Below, one piece after another: positions 43,209 to 52,842 of a stretch of DNA of 64,000 nt; within the stretch, counting starts at the first letter, position 1, and each line of letters begins with the position of its first letter. The notes under the pieces were generated by a model. It ran no database searches, was not told the origin of the DNA, and saw only the letters and a list, made by a program, of their open reading frames with translations. A program made the translations under genes and the position numbers. This DNA is from Planctomycetes bacterium UBA1146. Its GTDB lineage: Bacteria > Planctomycetota > UBA8108 > UBA1146. Where the stretch lies: contig DCAA01000023.1 of the NCBI GenBank assembly GCA_002311345.1, positions 67,415 through 131,414 of the forward strand, in the 5' to 3' direction.

Positions 43209-44854
43209 GAGAGGCGGGTCCAGTCGAACCAGACTTCCCGGCTCTTTCCTGCACCTCGCAGTGACGTTCCGAATAGTTCCTTCAGTTGGATTCTGCGCAA
43301 CTTCCCGTTGACCAGGTTGCGGTAGATATTGTCTCCCAGCCGGTATCCGAGCGCGTGAGTCGTTCCAGCGATGACGTCTGGGTCTCGGTATGCCAGTGCC
43401 CGAAACGTTGGCCGCTTACCTCTTCCTTCCAGCCAGTCGATCTCTGCGTAGATGTGCCGGAGGGAATCACGAACGGACTGTCGAGTTGCTCCCATCAGTG
43501 GATCCAGACGACGTCCTCGAAACCGAGCAGCGAGAGATTCCAGTTCCTTCACATCGAGGCAAGTTCGTTTATGGTCGATGATCTTGGTTCCCAGGTATCC
43601 GATGGCTTCTCGAAGTGCATTTTCATAGAACCAGTCGATCGGATTCTCGATCGATCCTTTGTCCTTGCACATGACGAAGTTCATGTGGTGAGTCGCTTCC
43701 TCTGATGCGTGACGTATAGACAGGTTCCCGAGCACGATGACCTGTACACGGGGTAAGTAGCACGACTCTTCTCTTTCCAGCTGAGATTTCACCAGTCCCA
43801 TCTCGAATTCGTCGAGTTTGTGTTGCTTTTGGAGCCTACCGATGAGGTCGAGATTTCGACCGGTGTGTACCGTGAATTGGTCGAGTCCTTCCGTGGAAAT
43901 TCCGAGGTACTCACGAATCGTCTCAATGATCATCCAGATCTGATCAGTCATGATGGTAGAGGAAATGGAGGGCAGGTTCAGGACTCCCGTTGATTCTTCC
44001 AGTTCCTGCTCGTTGAATTGCCAGTTCAGATAGGACTGAAACTTCACCAGGGGAGTGGTGTTGATCATGCAAAACCGATCTTTGCCGATCCTTACCGCCT
44101 GGACCTTCTGTTCCTGCCCTTTCTCAGCGAGTTCCCAGTACACCCGATCGATGTTCTGGAAGATGGTGCACTGTGATGGAGAACCAAACCCGGATCGGGA
44201 AGCCACACGCATCAATTGTGCAGGAAGATGGGCTGGTGCGACGTGAAGATCTCCGAAAGTGACTGCGAGAATTGCACCTTCATGTTCACCGATCGCCTCG
44301 AGGAGGCGCATCGCTGCAATTTTTTCTCGCGCATCGAATGAGTCTCCAACCACGTCAGGTGCGGAGTTCAGTGCGAGGATGGGAAGTCCCCGTTCCCGGA
44401 AGAAATCGAGTTGCAGAACGTAGTTTCGCCACGGAAACCCCCAGCGTTGATCCCAATCCGATTCGATGCGGAGTGTTTCATCGTCGATCTCTCTGCGATT
44501 CCAGCGGTTCAGGGATTTCTGCGCGTCGATGTGGAATGCCTCGGTGCAGAGCACAACTTTCTTTCCCATTTCGATCAACTTTTCGATTACTCGGAGTGGG
44601 CCCTTCTGGGATTCGCGCAGGGAGTGGTAATCACCAAAGTGAACCACGTTGCAGCCGGAAGCGTGCTCGGCGATCTCTTCGATGGAGATCGGCTCGAGTT
44701 TTCCCATAGTTGCCTGTTCGTAGGTATCGCGCCAGCGCTGTAAGGATCCTGAGGGGTCATCGATGGAGCGTTCTATTTCTCGACGCGCTTCCTCGGCCAG
44801 GCGCCGTTGCAGTTTCAGCAACCTGTTTCGAGCAGGAACTCCGCTTGGACTCAA
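43154..44854 (-). CDS. ChaN/DUF399-like protein with C-terminal extension
   Basis: 566 residues from TTG 44854, TTGA overlap with the mobA stop. The N-terminal half matches the ChaN (Tiki superfamily) pattern: NVVHFGDYHSLRESQ, VVLCTEAFHIDAQ, and later AVTFGDLHVAPAHLP. E. coli ChaN is a haem-binding lipoprotein of about 290 residues. This protein has no signal peptide and about 270 more residues of unknown type (SSISSTIMTDQIW…ASEEATHHMNF). The conserved His and Glu residues suggest metal or haem binding or hydrolase activity. Its 3' end overlaps metG by 55 bases. Confidence 0.72.
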   Translation of the reverse strand: MSPSGVPARNRLLKLQRRLAEEARREIERSIDDPSGSLQRWRDTYEQATMGKLEPISIEEIAEHASGCNVVHFGDYHSLRESQKGPLRVIEKLIEMGKKVVLCTEAFHIDAQKSLNRWNRREIDDETLRIESDWDQRWGFPWRNYVLQLDFFRERGLPILALNSAPDVVGDSFDAREKIAAMRLLEAIGEHEGAILAVTFGDLHVAPAHLPAQLMRVASRSGFGSPSQCTIFQNIDRVYWELAEKGQEQKVQAVRIGKDRFCMINTTPLVKFQSYLNWQFNEQELEESTGVLNLPSISSTIMTDQIWMIIETIREYLGISTEGLDQFTVHTGRNLDLIGRLQKQHKLDEFEMGLVKSQLEREESCYLPRVQVIVLGNLSIRHASEEATHHMNFVMCKDKGSIENPIDWFYENALREAIGYLGTKIIDHKRTCLDVKELESLAARFRGRRLDPLMGATRQSVRDSLRHIYAEIDWLEGRGKRPTFRALAYRDPDVIAGTTHALGYRLGDNIYRNLVNGKLRRIQLKELFGTSLRGAGKSREVWFDWTRLSHDPESDSSPSSGNSRRG

Positions 44855-45471
44855 TCTTCTGACTCCAGCCCGAGAAGATCCTCAGGCGTGTTGATGTTTC
44901 GAAACGGATTTGTTGGAGATCGTTCTTCTTCGGTGTGCTGAAGGAAGTCATCGGGCCACTTCAGCTGTGTTGCATTCACTCTTCTCACCCATGCCAGCAA
45001 GGCGAGATCTCCATCGGGTGGTTCGAGTACCTCGAGAGATGAAGGATCCCAGACCGCCGCCAACGGCTGTGGACGTCCTCCCTCGACCGGTACTACCGAG
45101 TTCCCATCCGTATGTCTGGAACAGATCTGCTCGACGATGTTTGGGCTCAGCAGGGGCAGGTCAACCGCAGCCAGGAAAACCGGTCTGCCGACCTTCTCGA
45201 TGGCGTTTCCGATCACATCGAGAAGACAGCGCGACCCGGGTGGGTCGGTGATGATGGCATCCCAGGGCAAGGTGGGGATCTTCTCGAGCAAGGCAGAATC
45301 TTTCAGGACCACGAACGTTCGCTCGAACAGCGGAGAGAGCAACTGAAACTGTCGCTGCAGGAGGGGCAATCCGTCCACCTCGAGAAGGGCCTTGGGACAT
45401 CCCATCCTGCGGCCTCGACCTCCTGCGAGGATGAGGCAATCAGCCACCGATTCGAAACCGGGTTTGTTCAA
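44851..45471 (-). CDS. mobA: molybdenum cofactor guanylyltransferase
   Basis: 206 residues from TTG 45471, where AGAGAGG lies six bases upstream. A TTG at 45522 would add 17 residues but has no ribosome site. Attaches GMP to molybdopterin to form the guanine dinucleotide cofactor. LILAGGRGRRMGCPKALL is the nucleotide-binding signature, FLAAVDLPLL the metal-binding region, and NINTPEDL closes the protein as usual. It implies bis-MGD enzymes, the class that includes selenocysteine formate dehydrogenases. Confidence 0.88.
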   Translation of the reverse strand: MNKPGFESVADCLILAGGRGRRMGCPKALLEVDGLPLLQRQFQLLSPLFERTFVVLKDSALLEKIPTLPWDAIITDPPGSRCLLDVIGNAIEKVGRPVFLAAVDLPLLSPNIVEQICSRHTDGNSVVPVEGGRPQPLAAVWDPSSLEVLEPPDGDLALLAWVRRVNATQLKWPDDFLQHTEEERSPTNPFRNINTPEDLLGLESED

Positions 45472-45532
45472 GTATGGGCCTCTCTGGAATCGTGAGATAA
45501 CTTGCCGGCGGTCTTGGGTCAATGTTGAAGAA

Positions 45533-46303
45533 TTACAGGGTTCCCCAGCGCCGCAACTGGCGCAAGGAGGCGGCCAGATCCTTTGGCAGACCGGACTCCA
45601 GTTTCATCTCGATTTCGGTGGCAGGGTGGCGAAATTGAATCGAGAGGGCATGGAGACCCAGTCGGTTCAGCAGTGGTCTTTCGACACCATCTCTTCCAGC
45701 ACGGTAATCTCTTTTGAATGAGGAGAGCAGCAGGGGGGTGCCCGTGCCGTAAAGGTTGTCACAGCAGCAGGGCGTTCCCAGATCGAGCATCGTTAGGCGT
45801 ACCTGGTGAGTGCGACCGGTGAGTGGTTGGATTTCGACCCAGGAATGGTCCCTGAATGCTTCCAGGAGTTGATATTGGGAACGACATTCTTTGCCTGAAG
45901 AATGGAACCGCATCGATCCGGGACGAGATGGGTTTTTCTCGACATGAATAACGCTCTCCCCTCTGGGCGGGTCGGGGAGCCCCTCCACGAGTGCTCCGTA
46001 GGTCTTCTTGACTGTACGTTCCATGAACTGATTGCGGAGATGTGTCTGGGCAGTTCCATTTCTGGCGAACAGGATCACCCCCGTGGTTTCCTTGTCGAGG
46101 CGATGGACGACGTGAGGACGAGGAGCGTCGGGGTCACTTTCTTTCCAGTGGTTCCAGAGCAAGTCGATGAGACACAGAGCGCTGGAATCCCATCGTTCAC
46201 TGACGGTGCTGAACCCGGAGGGCTTGGTCACCGCGCAAAAGTCAGAATCCTCGTGCAGGATCTCCAGTGAGGGATGGCGAGTGGAATTCAAATGACGGCT
46301 CAA
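45533..46303 (-). CDS. RluA-family RNA pseudouridine synthase
   Basis: 256 residues from TTG 46303 (TTGA overlap with the preceding gene's stop). Isomerises uridine in rRNA or tRNA. The catalytic Asp lies in VVHRLDKETTGV and the family motif near the end of the core is LTGRTHQVRLTM. The N-terminal S4 domain of RluC/RluD is absent, so it is an RluA/TruC-like short form. The target position cannot be predicted. Confidence 0.9.
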   Translation of the reverse strand: MSRHLNSTRHPSLEILHEDSDFCAVTKPSGFSTVSERWDSSALCLIDLLWNHWKESDPDAPRPHVVHRLDKETTGVILFARNGTAQTHLRNQFMERTVKKTYGALVEGLPDPPRGESVIHVEKNPSRPGSMRFHSSGKECRSQYQLLEAFRDHSWVEIQPLTGRTHQVRLTMLDLGTPCCCDNLYGTGTPLLLSSFKRDYRAGRDGVERPLLNRLGLHALSIQFRHPATEIEMKLESGLPKDLAASLRQLRRWGTL

Positions 46304-47079
46304 GATCCAGGCATTCGCAGGGCGGCAGTCTCGAGTTGCCCGATTCCGATGATCGCCTCATCCTTACCTTCATCGTCTTGTTCAATACGGCTCCTGAAGG
46401 CACTGATCACCTCGAGAAACCGATCGTAAGAACTCTGGTCTCCGCTCCTCCAGCGAGCGAATTCGAGCCAGCCACTCGAGATGTTGATGACAAACGAGGA
46501 TGCGGGACTGACATCGGCGGGGGTTGAGTTTTCCTGTGCATCGATTCGAGCAGCCTCCAGCGACTTTTCGAATGCTTCGCAGGCACCATCCCAATCTCCC
46601 AGGCCGCAACGATGTGCACCCATTGCCCACCATGCCAGGTGAAAAGGCAGAGCCCCTTTTTCAAGAATTTCTCGCCAGTCGAGGCAGTCCTGGGCACACC
46701 GGATCCCTTCCTCGAAGTGCTTCGAGGTTCTCGGTTCCGTATCCTCGGGCCAGCAGGGAGCCAGATCTGCAGCCAGGTTGTAAGAAAGGATGTTGGCTCC
46801 ATCGAGACGGCGATCTCGTTCTTCCTGGTTGGTTTCGGCCGCAGCCTGGGAAGAAAACTCATCGATGGCGGCTCGGCAGATTCCAATGACATCATCCAGG
46901 CTCCTGGATAGACCCTGGCCATTCGAAATCCTCTGGCTTGCCATCAAATAGAGCGCCCTTCGCTCCAGACGATCCTCGCTCTGGTGGATATGAGAGATCA
47001 GTTTCTCAACCCCCTGCTGGCAGTAGAGCTCCTGTATCTGTGGCCAGGACTTCTCGAAAGGGTTGGTCTTCTGATTCAC
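46300..47079 (-). CDS. hypothetical protein with TPR-like helices
   Basis: 259 residues from GTG 47079 with GGAG five bases upstream and a GTGA overlap with the FHA-protein stop. Mostly helical and acidic. One stretch (about residues 160-190, AMGAHRCGLGDWDGACEAFE) looks like a tetratricopeptide repeat. No signal peptide, membrane segment or catalytic motif. Its overlaps with both neighbours suggest coexpression with the giant FHA/metzincin-motif protein upstream. Function unknown. Confidence 0.75.
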   Translation of the reverse strand: MNQKTNPFEKSWPQIQELYCQQGVEKLISHIHQSEDRLERRALYLMASQRISNGQGLSRSLDDVIGICRAAIDEFSSQAAAETNQEERDRRLDGANILSYNLAADLAPCWPEDTEPRTSKHFEEGIRCAQDCLDWREILEKGALPFHLAWWAMGAHRCGLGDWDGACEAFEKSLEAARIDAQENSTPADVSPASSFVINISSGWLEFARWRSGDQSSYDRFLEVISAFRSRIEQDDEGKDEAIIGIGQLETAALRMPGS

Positions 47080-50000
47080 CGGATCTCCTTCATCTCGATT
47101 TGATCGAACCACACTGTCCCGGTCTGCCCTTTCAGGTAACAAGCGATGTAGGTGGTCCTGCTGGTTCCTGGACTCCAATCGAAGGAGATTCGAGTCCAGG
47201 CGGTATCGCGACGAAGAGGCTTTGACCTGGAGTTCCAGGATCCGAGTCGTCCAGTGAAGAAACCCACCAGCGCTTCGCCCTGGAACCCTTCTGCTTTGAC
47301 AAGAGCAGTAACTCGATACTTTTTCCCAGGTGTTACCACGATCCGCTGGATGATTCCCCCGGCCCCCGGTTCCCTGAGTTCTGCTTTGAGTGCGGAACTG
47401 TCGGCAACGAGATTCTCGGTCTCGCGCACAAATCTGATCGAGCCTCCGGGATCGATTTCACCCGTGATCCATCCATCGAGGTACCCTTCGGCCTCGAAGG
47501 AACCGTTGATGAGAGGCTGATGGGCTTCGATGCGTGAGATCTCCTCCGAGAGGTCTTCTCCAGCGGGTCCCTCGTCGAGGACGCCCACGGGGATCGGGGT
47601 CCCTTCGGGAGACATCAACTCGAGTCTGAACCCACGGGTACCCACCAGTTGAGTCACCGCGACCTCGATGATGTTTTCTCCTGCCAGCAGCCTGACAGGG
47701 AAGGGTTTCTTGTTGTTGAGCATCAACTCGTCGTGCATCGGTTGGCTCATCTGCGCACTGGCATCGATGAAACCTATATGTGATCCATTGACCTTGACTT
47801 GCATCTTCACGTCTGCCGCAATGGCGAGACGTGCATCGATGTCTTCCCCGATTGCGATCCTGCGGAACAGGAGCCAGCGCCTGTTCTTGATTCCCGGGGA
47901 TTGCTGGGAAGAGAGATCGGTGAAAGGAGTCGGCCAGACCAGTCTTTTCCAGGGATCCTGTGCCTTGTCGTTGCCCTCGACCGGCCCGCGAACCCACCAG
48001 CCATTGATGATCGTGCCATTGAGTCTGTTGTAGTTGAGTTGCTTGGGATGAGTCCGTGTGAACTTGACCGCAGTTCCACCCAGGTCGACGCGCTCATCGA
48101 AGACGGGCCAGCCATTTGCGCGGAAGATCCAGGCAACATTTTTGCCCAGAGCGATGGAATAGAGCGCTGCGATCCGCTCGATGCTCGAGAGCCCATGTAG
48201 ATTGAGCGTCTGTTCGGATGCACGTCTTTCGGTGAACATCTTGTGGTGTACGCCGAGACCGTGGAAGAAACGCAAGGCAGCAAAGACGGACGGATTCGGT
48301 TGCCAGGGTGACTTCCGATCACTATTTCGTTCGAGCAGCCAATCGAGGGTCCGCTGGAAAGTCCTGGCATTGAGCAGCCGATAACCGAGTTCGCCGTAGA
48401 TTCCTTCATCGACACCGCAATCGGCCAGCAGCATGTACGGATCGTGACCGAAACCGATGTTGTGTCCGAGTTCGTGGGTGAAGGCACCTGGAAGAATGTC
48501 TCCCACTCCTGTGTATTCGTGGAGTACCGCCGCATCGAGAACGATGACTCCACCTCCGCCGAGTCCTCCCACTCCTGGTGGCAAGAAGATGTCGAAATCC
48601 ATGAACAGTCGCGTGACCCCGTTGGCGGATCCAAGATGATCCCTGCATCCTTGCAGGCTGCGTTGAACTTCTGGCATCATCGACTTCATGCGCGCTTTGA
48701 ACACGCTCGGGCCGGATGCACTGGATCCGGCATCGTTGATGGTGATGGGGGTTTCGGATTTGGCGATTCCGCGGATTGCTGAATCTCCGAACGGAACATC
48801 CACCTGGATGCTCAACTTGTCGAGATCAACGCGTTGGAGAGTTTCTGGTTCTTGCCAGCGGAGCGTGCCCAGTTTCCGTTCCATCACTACTCTCCCATTG
48901 CGATCGACTGCCGCCAGAGAACCGTCCTTGCCCGGCACTTTCTCCAGAACCCGCCCGCTGGCATCCGAGATGGAGAGTCGCATCTGGATGTTCTTGTCCT
49001 TGCGTTCGAAATGGAGAATCGGTGTCCACGGCGATCTTGGTTCGAGGTCATGTCCTTCGCCGGGGGCCAGTGATCTGCGATAGGGCAGAAAACGCGAGGA
49101 CTGACCGCCGGGGAGCGAACTCCTCACATCGAGGCGATAGGTGCCGGGCATCACCCATGCGCGGCGAGCTTCAGCAGTATCGAGGGTGAAACGCTCGCGG
49201 AATCCATCGACCGAAACCACTTCCACGGTTCCATCTCCGGCTCCTCCGAAGGCCGAATCAAACGAGTACTGGAGACGTCCCATCCGGTCCGGGACCACGG
49301 TCATGGGAACTTCATCTCGATCTCCACCGGTTCGATTCCTGAGCAAGAAAGGCTCGCCCTCCTTGGTCCGACCGATCACGCAGACATCGACGGGAAGACC
49401 GGCGAGCAACAGTAGAAAACGTCCAGCAGGGATGCTGCGAGAGGACTCGAGGCGTCCTCGCGAACCCAACTCCCGGGCGACTCTCTCGGTGGTATATGCC
49501 TGGGCTACAGGCTCCGGAGTCACCCACACCCGATCGACCTGGAGCCCCTTTCCTTCTCGATCCTGGACCACGATCACGGTCGATTTCTTGGGGGCCAGCG
49601 TCACCGTCTCTTTGCTGGCAGCCAGCGCTCCTTGCAGGATGAAGAGGCGTGGCAGCCGTACGACTATCGTCTGGGTATCGGGATCGATCTCGTCCTCGAT
49701 CTCTCCATGAGCGATCACCGTCCATGAACCTGGTATCGCCATTCCCTTCCACGACCCATCGCCATCGGTTGTTCCTTCCATCACCCCAAGACTTTCGTTG
49801 GACAGAAGTATTAGGCGAGCCCCGGCAATTGGTTTTCCATCGTCGTCGATCACTTTCACCTCGATGGGGTGAAGCTGGAATTGCTCCCGAATCCATTCTT
49901 CTCGTTCACGTTCGTTGGCGATGGCGATCGCTTCCTGGGGGTTCTCCGAGCGGTGACCTGGCAGCAGAACTCGTTCTCGAGAATCGAGCAGTTCACCCTC

Positions 50001-51146
50001 TGCATCGAGCATCTCGACCAGGATGGGATTCTGCTGCGGATCCTCGATGGCGAGGTATCTTCTGAGGCTGCGTCCCGGAAGGATCCGGAATCTCATCTCG
50101 AGATTCTTGCGCAGGGGGGTGCGGATCTGAACGAGTTGTTCCGCGCCGGTCGAGTTCTCGACTTCCAGTGCGATGACCCGGTAGGCCTTGCGGTTTCTGG
50201 CGCCTCTTCTCTCCAGTTCTTTGCCTCGACGGTCGATGAAGGCGGGTCCGCCATGGTGATCTTTCTGGTGGTATTCGTAAGCGATGATCCGGTCGGAGGG
50301 GGGCCATGCTTCATCGAGGATCTTGAGAGTGACACGACCTTCATCGGGGGGAAGTAACTGTTCAACTTCGGGACGGGTCTCATCATCGGAGGAAGTGACC
50401 GGTTCCTGGTCGGTTTCCTCGAAAGGAATGTCGAACCTCGCTTCGGGATCGAATCCGACCGGGGGACGAACCACCGTATCTACCCGCTTCACCACTTCCG
50501 GAGTCTCGCGAGGTTCCGGCGCTTTCTCGATATCGGAAGGATGTGGAATCGGCGCGGTGAGTTGGTCGAGCGGACCGTTCTTGCCCTGGAGAGAAGTGCT
50601 AGCCGTCGTGGAAATATCATCCGCTGCAGGTGAATCAGAATTCATCAGATTTTGCACGGTAAAACCGATTCCGATGACTGCTCCGAGCAGAAGCACAAGG
50701 GAACTGGGACTCAGAGAGGTTTGTGTCTGCGTTCGTCTGGCACGAGGTGCGATTTTCTCTGGCGCCCTAACCGGTGCCGCCGTTTTCGACTCGGTGCTCC
50801 TTCGAGGAGGAACGATCTTGCTCGGAGATGCAGCCTTCATCGGTGCTCTTTGCAAGTGGACTGTGGAACCGCCGATCAGCAATCTCGATCCGCTGGGGAA
50901 AGGAGCCGATCCCTGAATGGTTTTCCCATCGAGCCGTGTGCCGTTGGCACTGCCCAGATCTTTCACCACCAGGCCACGATCCTCGGCGTCCAGTCTGGCA
51001 TGGCGGCGAGATGCGCGGTCGTCGGAGAGCGGGATCTCGCAATCCGGGTCTCGCCCGATGATCCAGGGGCCATCACCGGCCAGCAGCATCGTCCTCTTGC
51101 CGGATGAGTCCTGGATGACCACAGAGAGGGGATGGCGCTTCTTCAT
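47076..51146 (-). CDS. giant FHA - transmembrane - metzincin-motif protein
   Basis: 1356 residues from ATG 51146; an ATG six codons earlier overlaps moeA. Residues about 5-95 are an FHA domain (WIIGRDPDCEIPLSDD, SRRHARL, LGSANGTRLDG), which binds phosphothreonine in the cytoplasm. One membrane segment (about 148-168, LVLLLGAVIGIGFTV) is followed by an Asp/Pro-rich linker. A carboxypeptidase-regulatory-like domain (VKVIDDDGKPIAGARLILL) and further beta domains come next. HELGHNIGFGHD at 891-902 is an extended zinc motif (HExxHxxGxxH), so a metzincin-type or related peptidase is likely outside the cytoplasm. The C-terminus (from about 1210, INGSFEAEGYLDGW) resembles carbohydrate-binding modules. 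It may connect phospho-signalling to surface proteolysis; an FHA-kinase is encoded 1.7 kb away. Confidence 0.8.
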   Translation of the reverse strand: MKKRHPLSVVIQDSSGKRTMLLAGDGPWIIGRDPDCEIPLSDDRASRRHARLDAEDRGLVVKDLGSANGTRLDGKTIQGSAPFPSGSRLLIGGSTVHLQRAPMKAASPSKIVPPRRSTESKTAAPVRAPEKIAPRARRTQTQTSLSPSSLVLLLGAVIGIGFTVQNLMNSDSPAADDISTTASTSLQGKNGPLDQLTAPIPHPSDIEKAPEPRETPEVVKRVDTVVRPPVGFDPEARFDIPFEETDQEPVTSSDDETRPEVEQLLPPDEGRVTLKILDEAWPPSDRIIAYEYHQKDHHGGPAFIDRRGKELERRGARNRKAYRVIALEVENSTGAEQLVQIRTPLRKNLEMRFRILPGRSLRRYLAIEDPQQNPILVEMLDAEGELLDSRERVLLPGHRSENPQEAIAIANEREREEWIREQFQLHPIEVKVIDDDGKPIAGARLILLSNESLGVMEGTTDGDGSWKGMAIPGSWTVIAHGEIEDEIDPDTQTIVVRLPRLFILQGALAASKETVTLAPKKSTVIVVQDREGKGLQVDRVWVTPEPVAQAYTTERVARELGSRGRLESSRSIPAGRFLLLLAGLPVDVCVIGRTKEGEPFLLRNRTGGDRDEVPMTVVPDRMGRLQYSFDSAFGGAGDGTVEVVSVDGFRERFTLDTAEARRAWVMPGTYRLDVRSSLPGGQSSRFLPYRRSLAPGEGHDLEPRSPWTPILHFERKDKNIQMRLSISDASGRVLEKVPGKDGSLAAVDRNGRVVMERKLGTLRWQEPETLQRVDLDKLSIQVDVPFGDSAIRGIAKSETPITINDAGSSASGPSVFKARMKSMMPEVQRSLQGCRDHLGSANGVTRLFMDFDIFLPPGVGGLGGGGVIVLDAAVLHEYTGVGDILPGAFTHELGHNIGFGHDPYMLLADCGVDEGIYGELGYRLLNARTFQRTLDWLLERNSDRKSPWQPNPSVFAALRFFHGLGVHHKMFTERRASEQTLNLHGLSSIERIAALYSIALGKNVAWIFRANGWPVFDERVDLGGTAVKFTRTHPKQLNYNRLNGTIINGWWVRGPVEGNDKAQDPWKRLVWPTPFTDLSSQQSPGIKNRRWLLFRRIAIGEDIDARLAIAADVKMQVKVNGSHIGFIDASAQMSQPMHDELMLNNKKPFPVRLLAGENIIEVAVTQLVGTRGFRLELMSPEGTPIPVGVLDEGPAGEDLSEEISRIEAHQPLINGSFEAEGYLDGWITGEIDPGGSIRFVRETENLVADSSALKAELREPGAGGIIQRIVVTPGKKYRVTALVKAEGFQGEALVGFFTGRLGSWNSRSKPLRRDTAWTRISFDWSPGTSRTTYIACYLKGQTGTVWFDQIEMKEIR

Positions 51147-51150
51147 CGTC

Positions 51151-52386
51151 TCACGCCTCTTCATCCGTCAGCGACCAGATCTCGACCAGATCTCCAGGTT
51201 TTACCGTCTGTTCTTGTGCCGGAATCTTGACCAGGCAGTTCGCGCGCGCGAATCCACTGAGCAGGTGAGAGCCCTGGCCAGAGGGGATCTCGACGCGATC
51301 TGCACCGCCTTCAGGATCGGGGCTGAAACGGCCCCTCAGTAGTCGCATGCGATCTCCCGGCGGCACCGGGTCTCCCGTCTGGAGAATCCCGTATCGTACC
51401 GGGTGGATGCCATCTGGTCTCTGTTCCATGCGGGCAAGAGCCGGGCGCACGAACATCTCGAAGGAGACCAGACATGCCGCGGGATTGCCCGGAAGTCCAA
51501 AGAAGGGCACACCGCCGAGAAGACCATCTACCAGCGGCTTGCCCGGCTTCATGGCGACCTTGCGGATCTGTACATCGTCGCCCATCTCGCGGGCCACTTC
51601 GCGGATGTAGTCGAGATCGCCTGCACTGATTCCTCCTGTGGTGATGATGGCATCGGGCTCGAGGGCGAGGGTTTCCTGCAAGCCATCGCGGATCGCATCG
51701 ATATTGTCGAGCAGTACCGGTCTCGGGAGAGTTATCGCCCCCCACCTCTGGAGGCGGGCGCATAAAGAATAGAGGTTCGAGTTACGGATCTGACCCGGAT
51801 TGAGATCGGAGTTGATCTCGACCAGTTCATTTCCGCTCGAGTGGACGGCGACCCGTGGTCTTCTATGAACGGGAATCTCTGTAGCCCCGATACTCGCCAG
51901 CAATCCGATGGCTGCAGGGCTGATGCGAATTCCCGGTTCCAGCACCGATTCGCCTGCAACTACATCTTCTCCCATTTTTCGAATGTGGCTTCCCGTGCCG
52001 ATGGGACGGTCGAGCGTCACCTTCTCGGAATCGTACTGGAGACACTTCTCGAACGGGATGATGCAGTCTCCACCGGGTGGGATCACCGCCCCGGTATAGA
52101 TCCGCATCGCCTGGCCAGATTCAAGGGGAGTGTCCCCCGGCATACCCGCTTCTATCGTTGCGACCACCGGCAACATGACAGGCGTGGATTCAGATGCAGA
52201 ACTGGTATCAGCAGCTCTGAGCACGAATCCATCCATGGCGGTGTTGTCGAAGGGGGGAATCGGGTCACGTGTGGATATCGAACTGGCGAGGAACCTGTGG
52301 GTTGCTTCTTCCAGTGGAATCGTTTCGGTACCAAGCGGTTTGATCCTGTCGAGAATCTGTTGGCGTACCTCATCAGGCTGGATCAC
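51151..52386 (-). CDS. moeA: molybdopterin molybdenumtransferase
   Basis: 411 residues from GTG 52386 (GGAAGG upstream, GTGA overlap with cutA). Inserts molybdate into adenylylated molybdopterin. PPFDNTAMDGF, RIYTGAVIPPGGD, TTGGISAGDLDYI and GLPGNPAACLVSF are all present, with four MoeA domains in order. Third Moco gene in the window besides moaC and mobA. Confidence 0.95.
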   Translation of the reverse strand: MIQPDEVRQQILDRIKPLGTETIPLEEATHRFLASSISTRDPIPPFDNTAMDGFVLRAADTSSASESTPVMLPVVATIEAGMPGDTPLESGQAMRIYTGAVIPPGGDCIIPFEKCLQYDSEKVTLDRPIGTGSHIRKMGEDVVAGESVLEPGIRISPAAIGLLASIGATEIPVHRRPRVAVHSSGNELVEINSDLNPGQIRNSNLYSLCARLQRWGAITLPRPVLLDNIDAIRDGLQETLALEPDAIITTGGISAGDLDYIREVAREMGDDVQIRKVAMKPGKPLVDGLLGGVPFFGLPGNPAACLVSFEMFVRPALARMEQRPDGIHPVRYGILQTGDPVPPGDRMRLLRGRFSPDPEGGADRVEIPSGQGSHLLSGFARANCLVKIPAQEQTVKPGDLVEIWSLTDEEA

Positions 52387-52718
52387 GGTCCATCCTTCCC
52401 GAGGCTGTTTTCCTCGACCCAGCGCAGGTAGGGGGCATGGCCTCCTGCTAGCGGCAGAACGATCACCTCCGGACAGTCATGGGGATGTCGGCGGGTAATC
52501 TCGGAGATCAGTTTCTCGATCGGCTGCAGGGCCGATTTGATCAACAGCATCGATTCCGTCTCATCGCAGGTTTTCCCTTCCCAGCGATAGATGGACCGGC
52601 AGCCGGGCAGGATGTTCACACACGCTGCCAGCCCCTCCTCGACCAGAGTTCTGGCCAGGTCTGGAGCCGTTTCGACCGGGTGTGTTACCAGTAGCAACTG
52701 GACCAAGTGGATCCTCAC
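52383..52718 (-). CDS. cutA: divalent-cation tolerance protein CutA
   Basis: 111 residues from GTG 52718; the family is about 105-115 long. The frame is open 19 codons further, but that part is not family-like. Small trimeric ferredoxin-fold protein. Motifs: LVEEGLAACVNILPG, SIYRWEGK, KSALQPIEKLI and HPHDCPEVIVLPL. Role in metal tolerance is poorly defined. It overlaps moeA by GTGA and is divergent from the kinase gene. Confidence 0.9.
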   Translation of the reverse strand: MRIHLVQLLLVTHPVETAPDLARTLVEEGLAACVNILPGCRSIYRWEGKTCDETESMLLIKSALQPIEKLISEITRRHPHDCPEVIVLPLAGGHAPYLRWVEENSLGKDGP

Positions 52719-52842
52719 TCGAACAGGGGTGTACGAAACTCGTGAGATCTTAACATGTGCGCCTTCCGTGGGCACGGGCAGCCACTCCCAACTCTGTCAG
52801 CCTGCTTATTGCCGTCAGCAGATTCCCGGGCACCATCCATGT

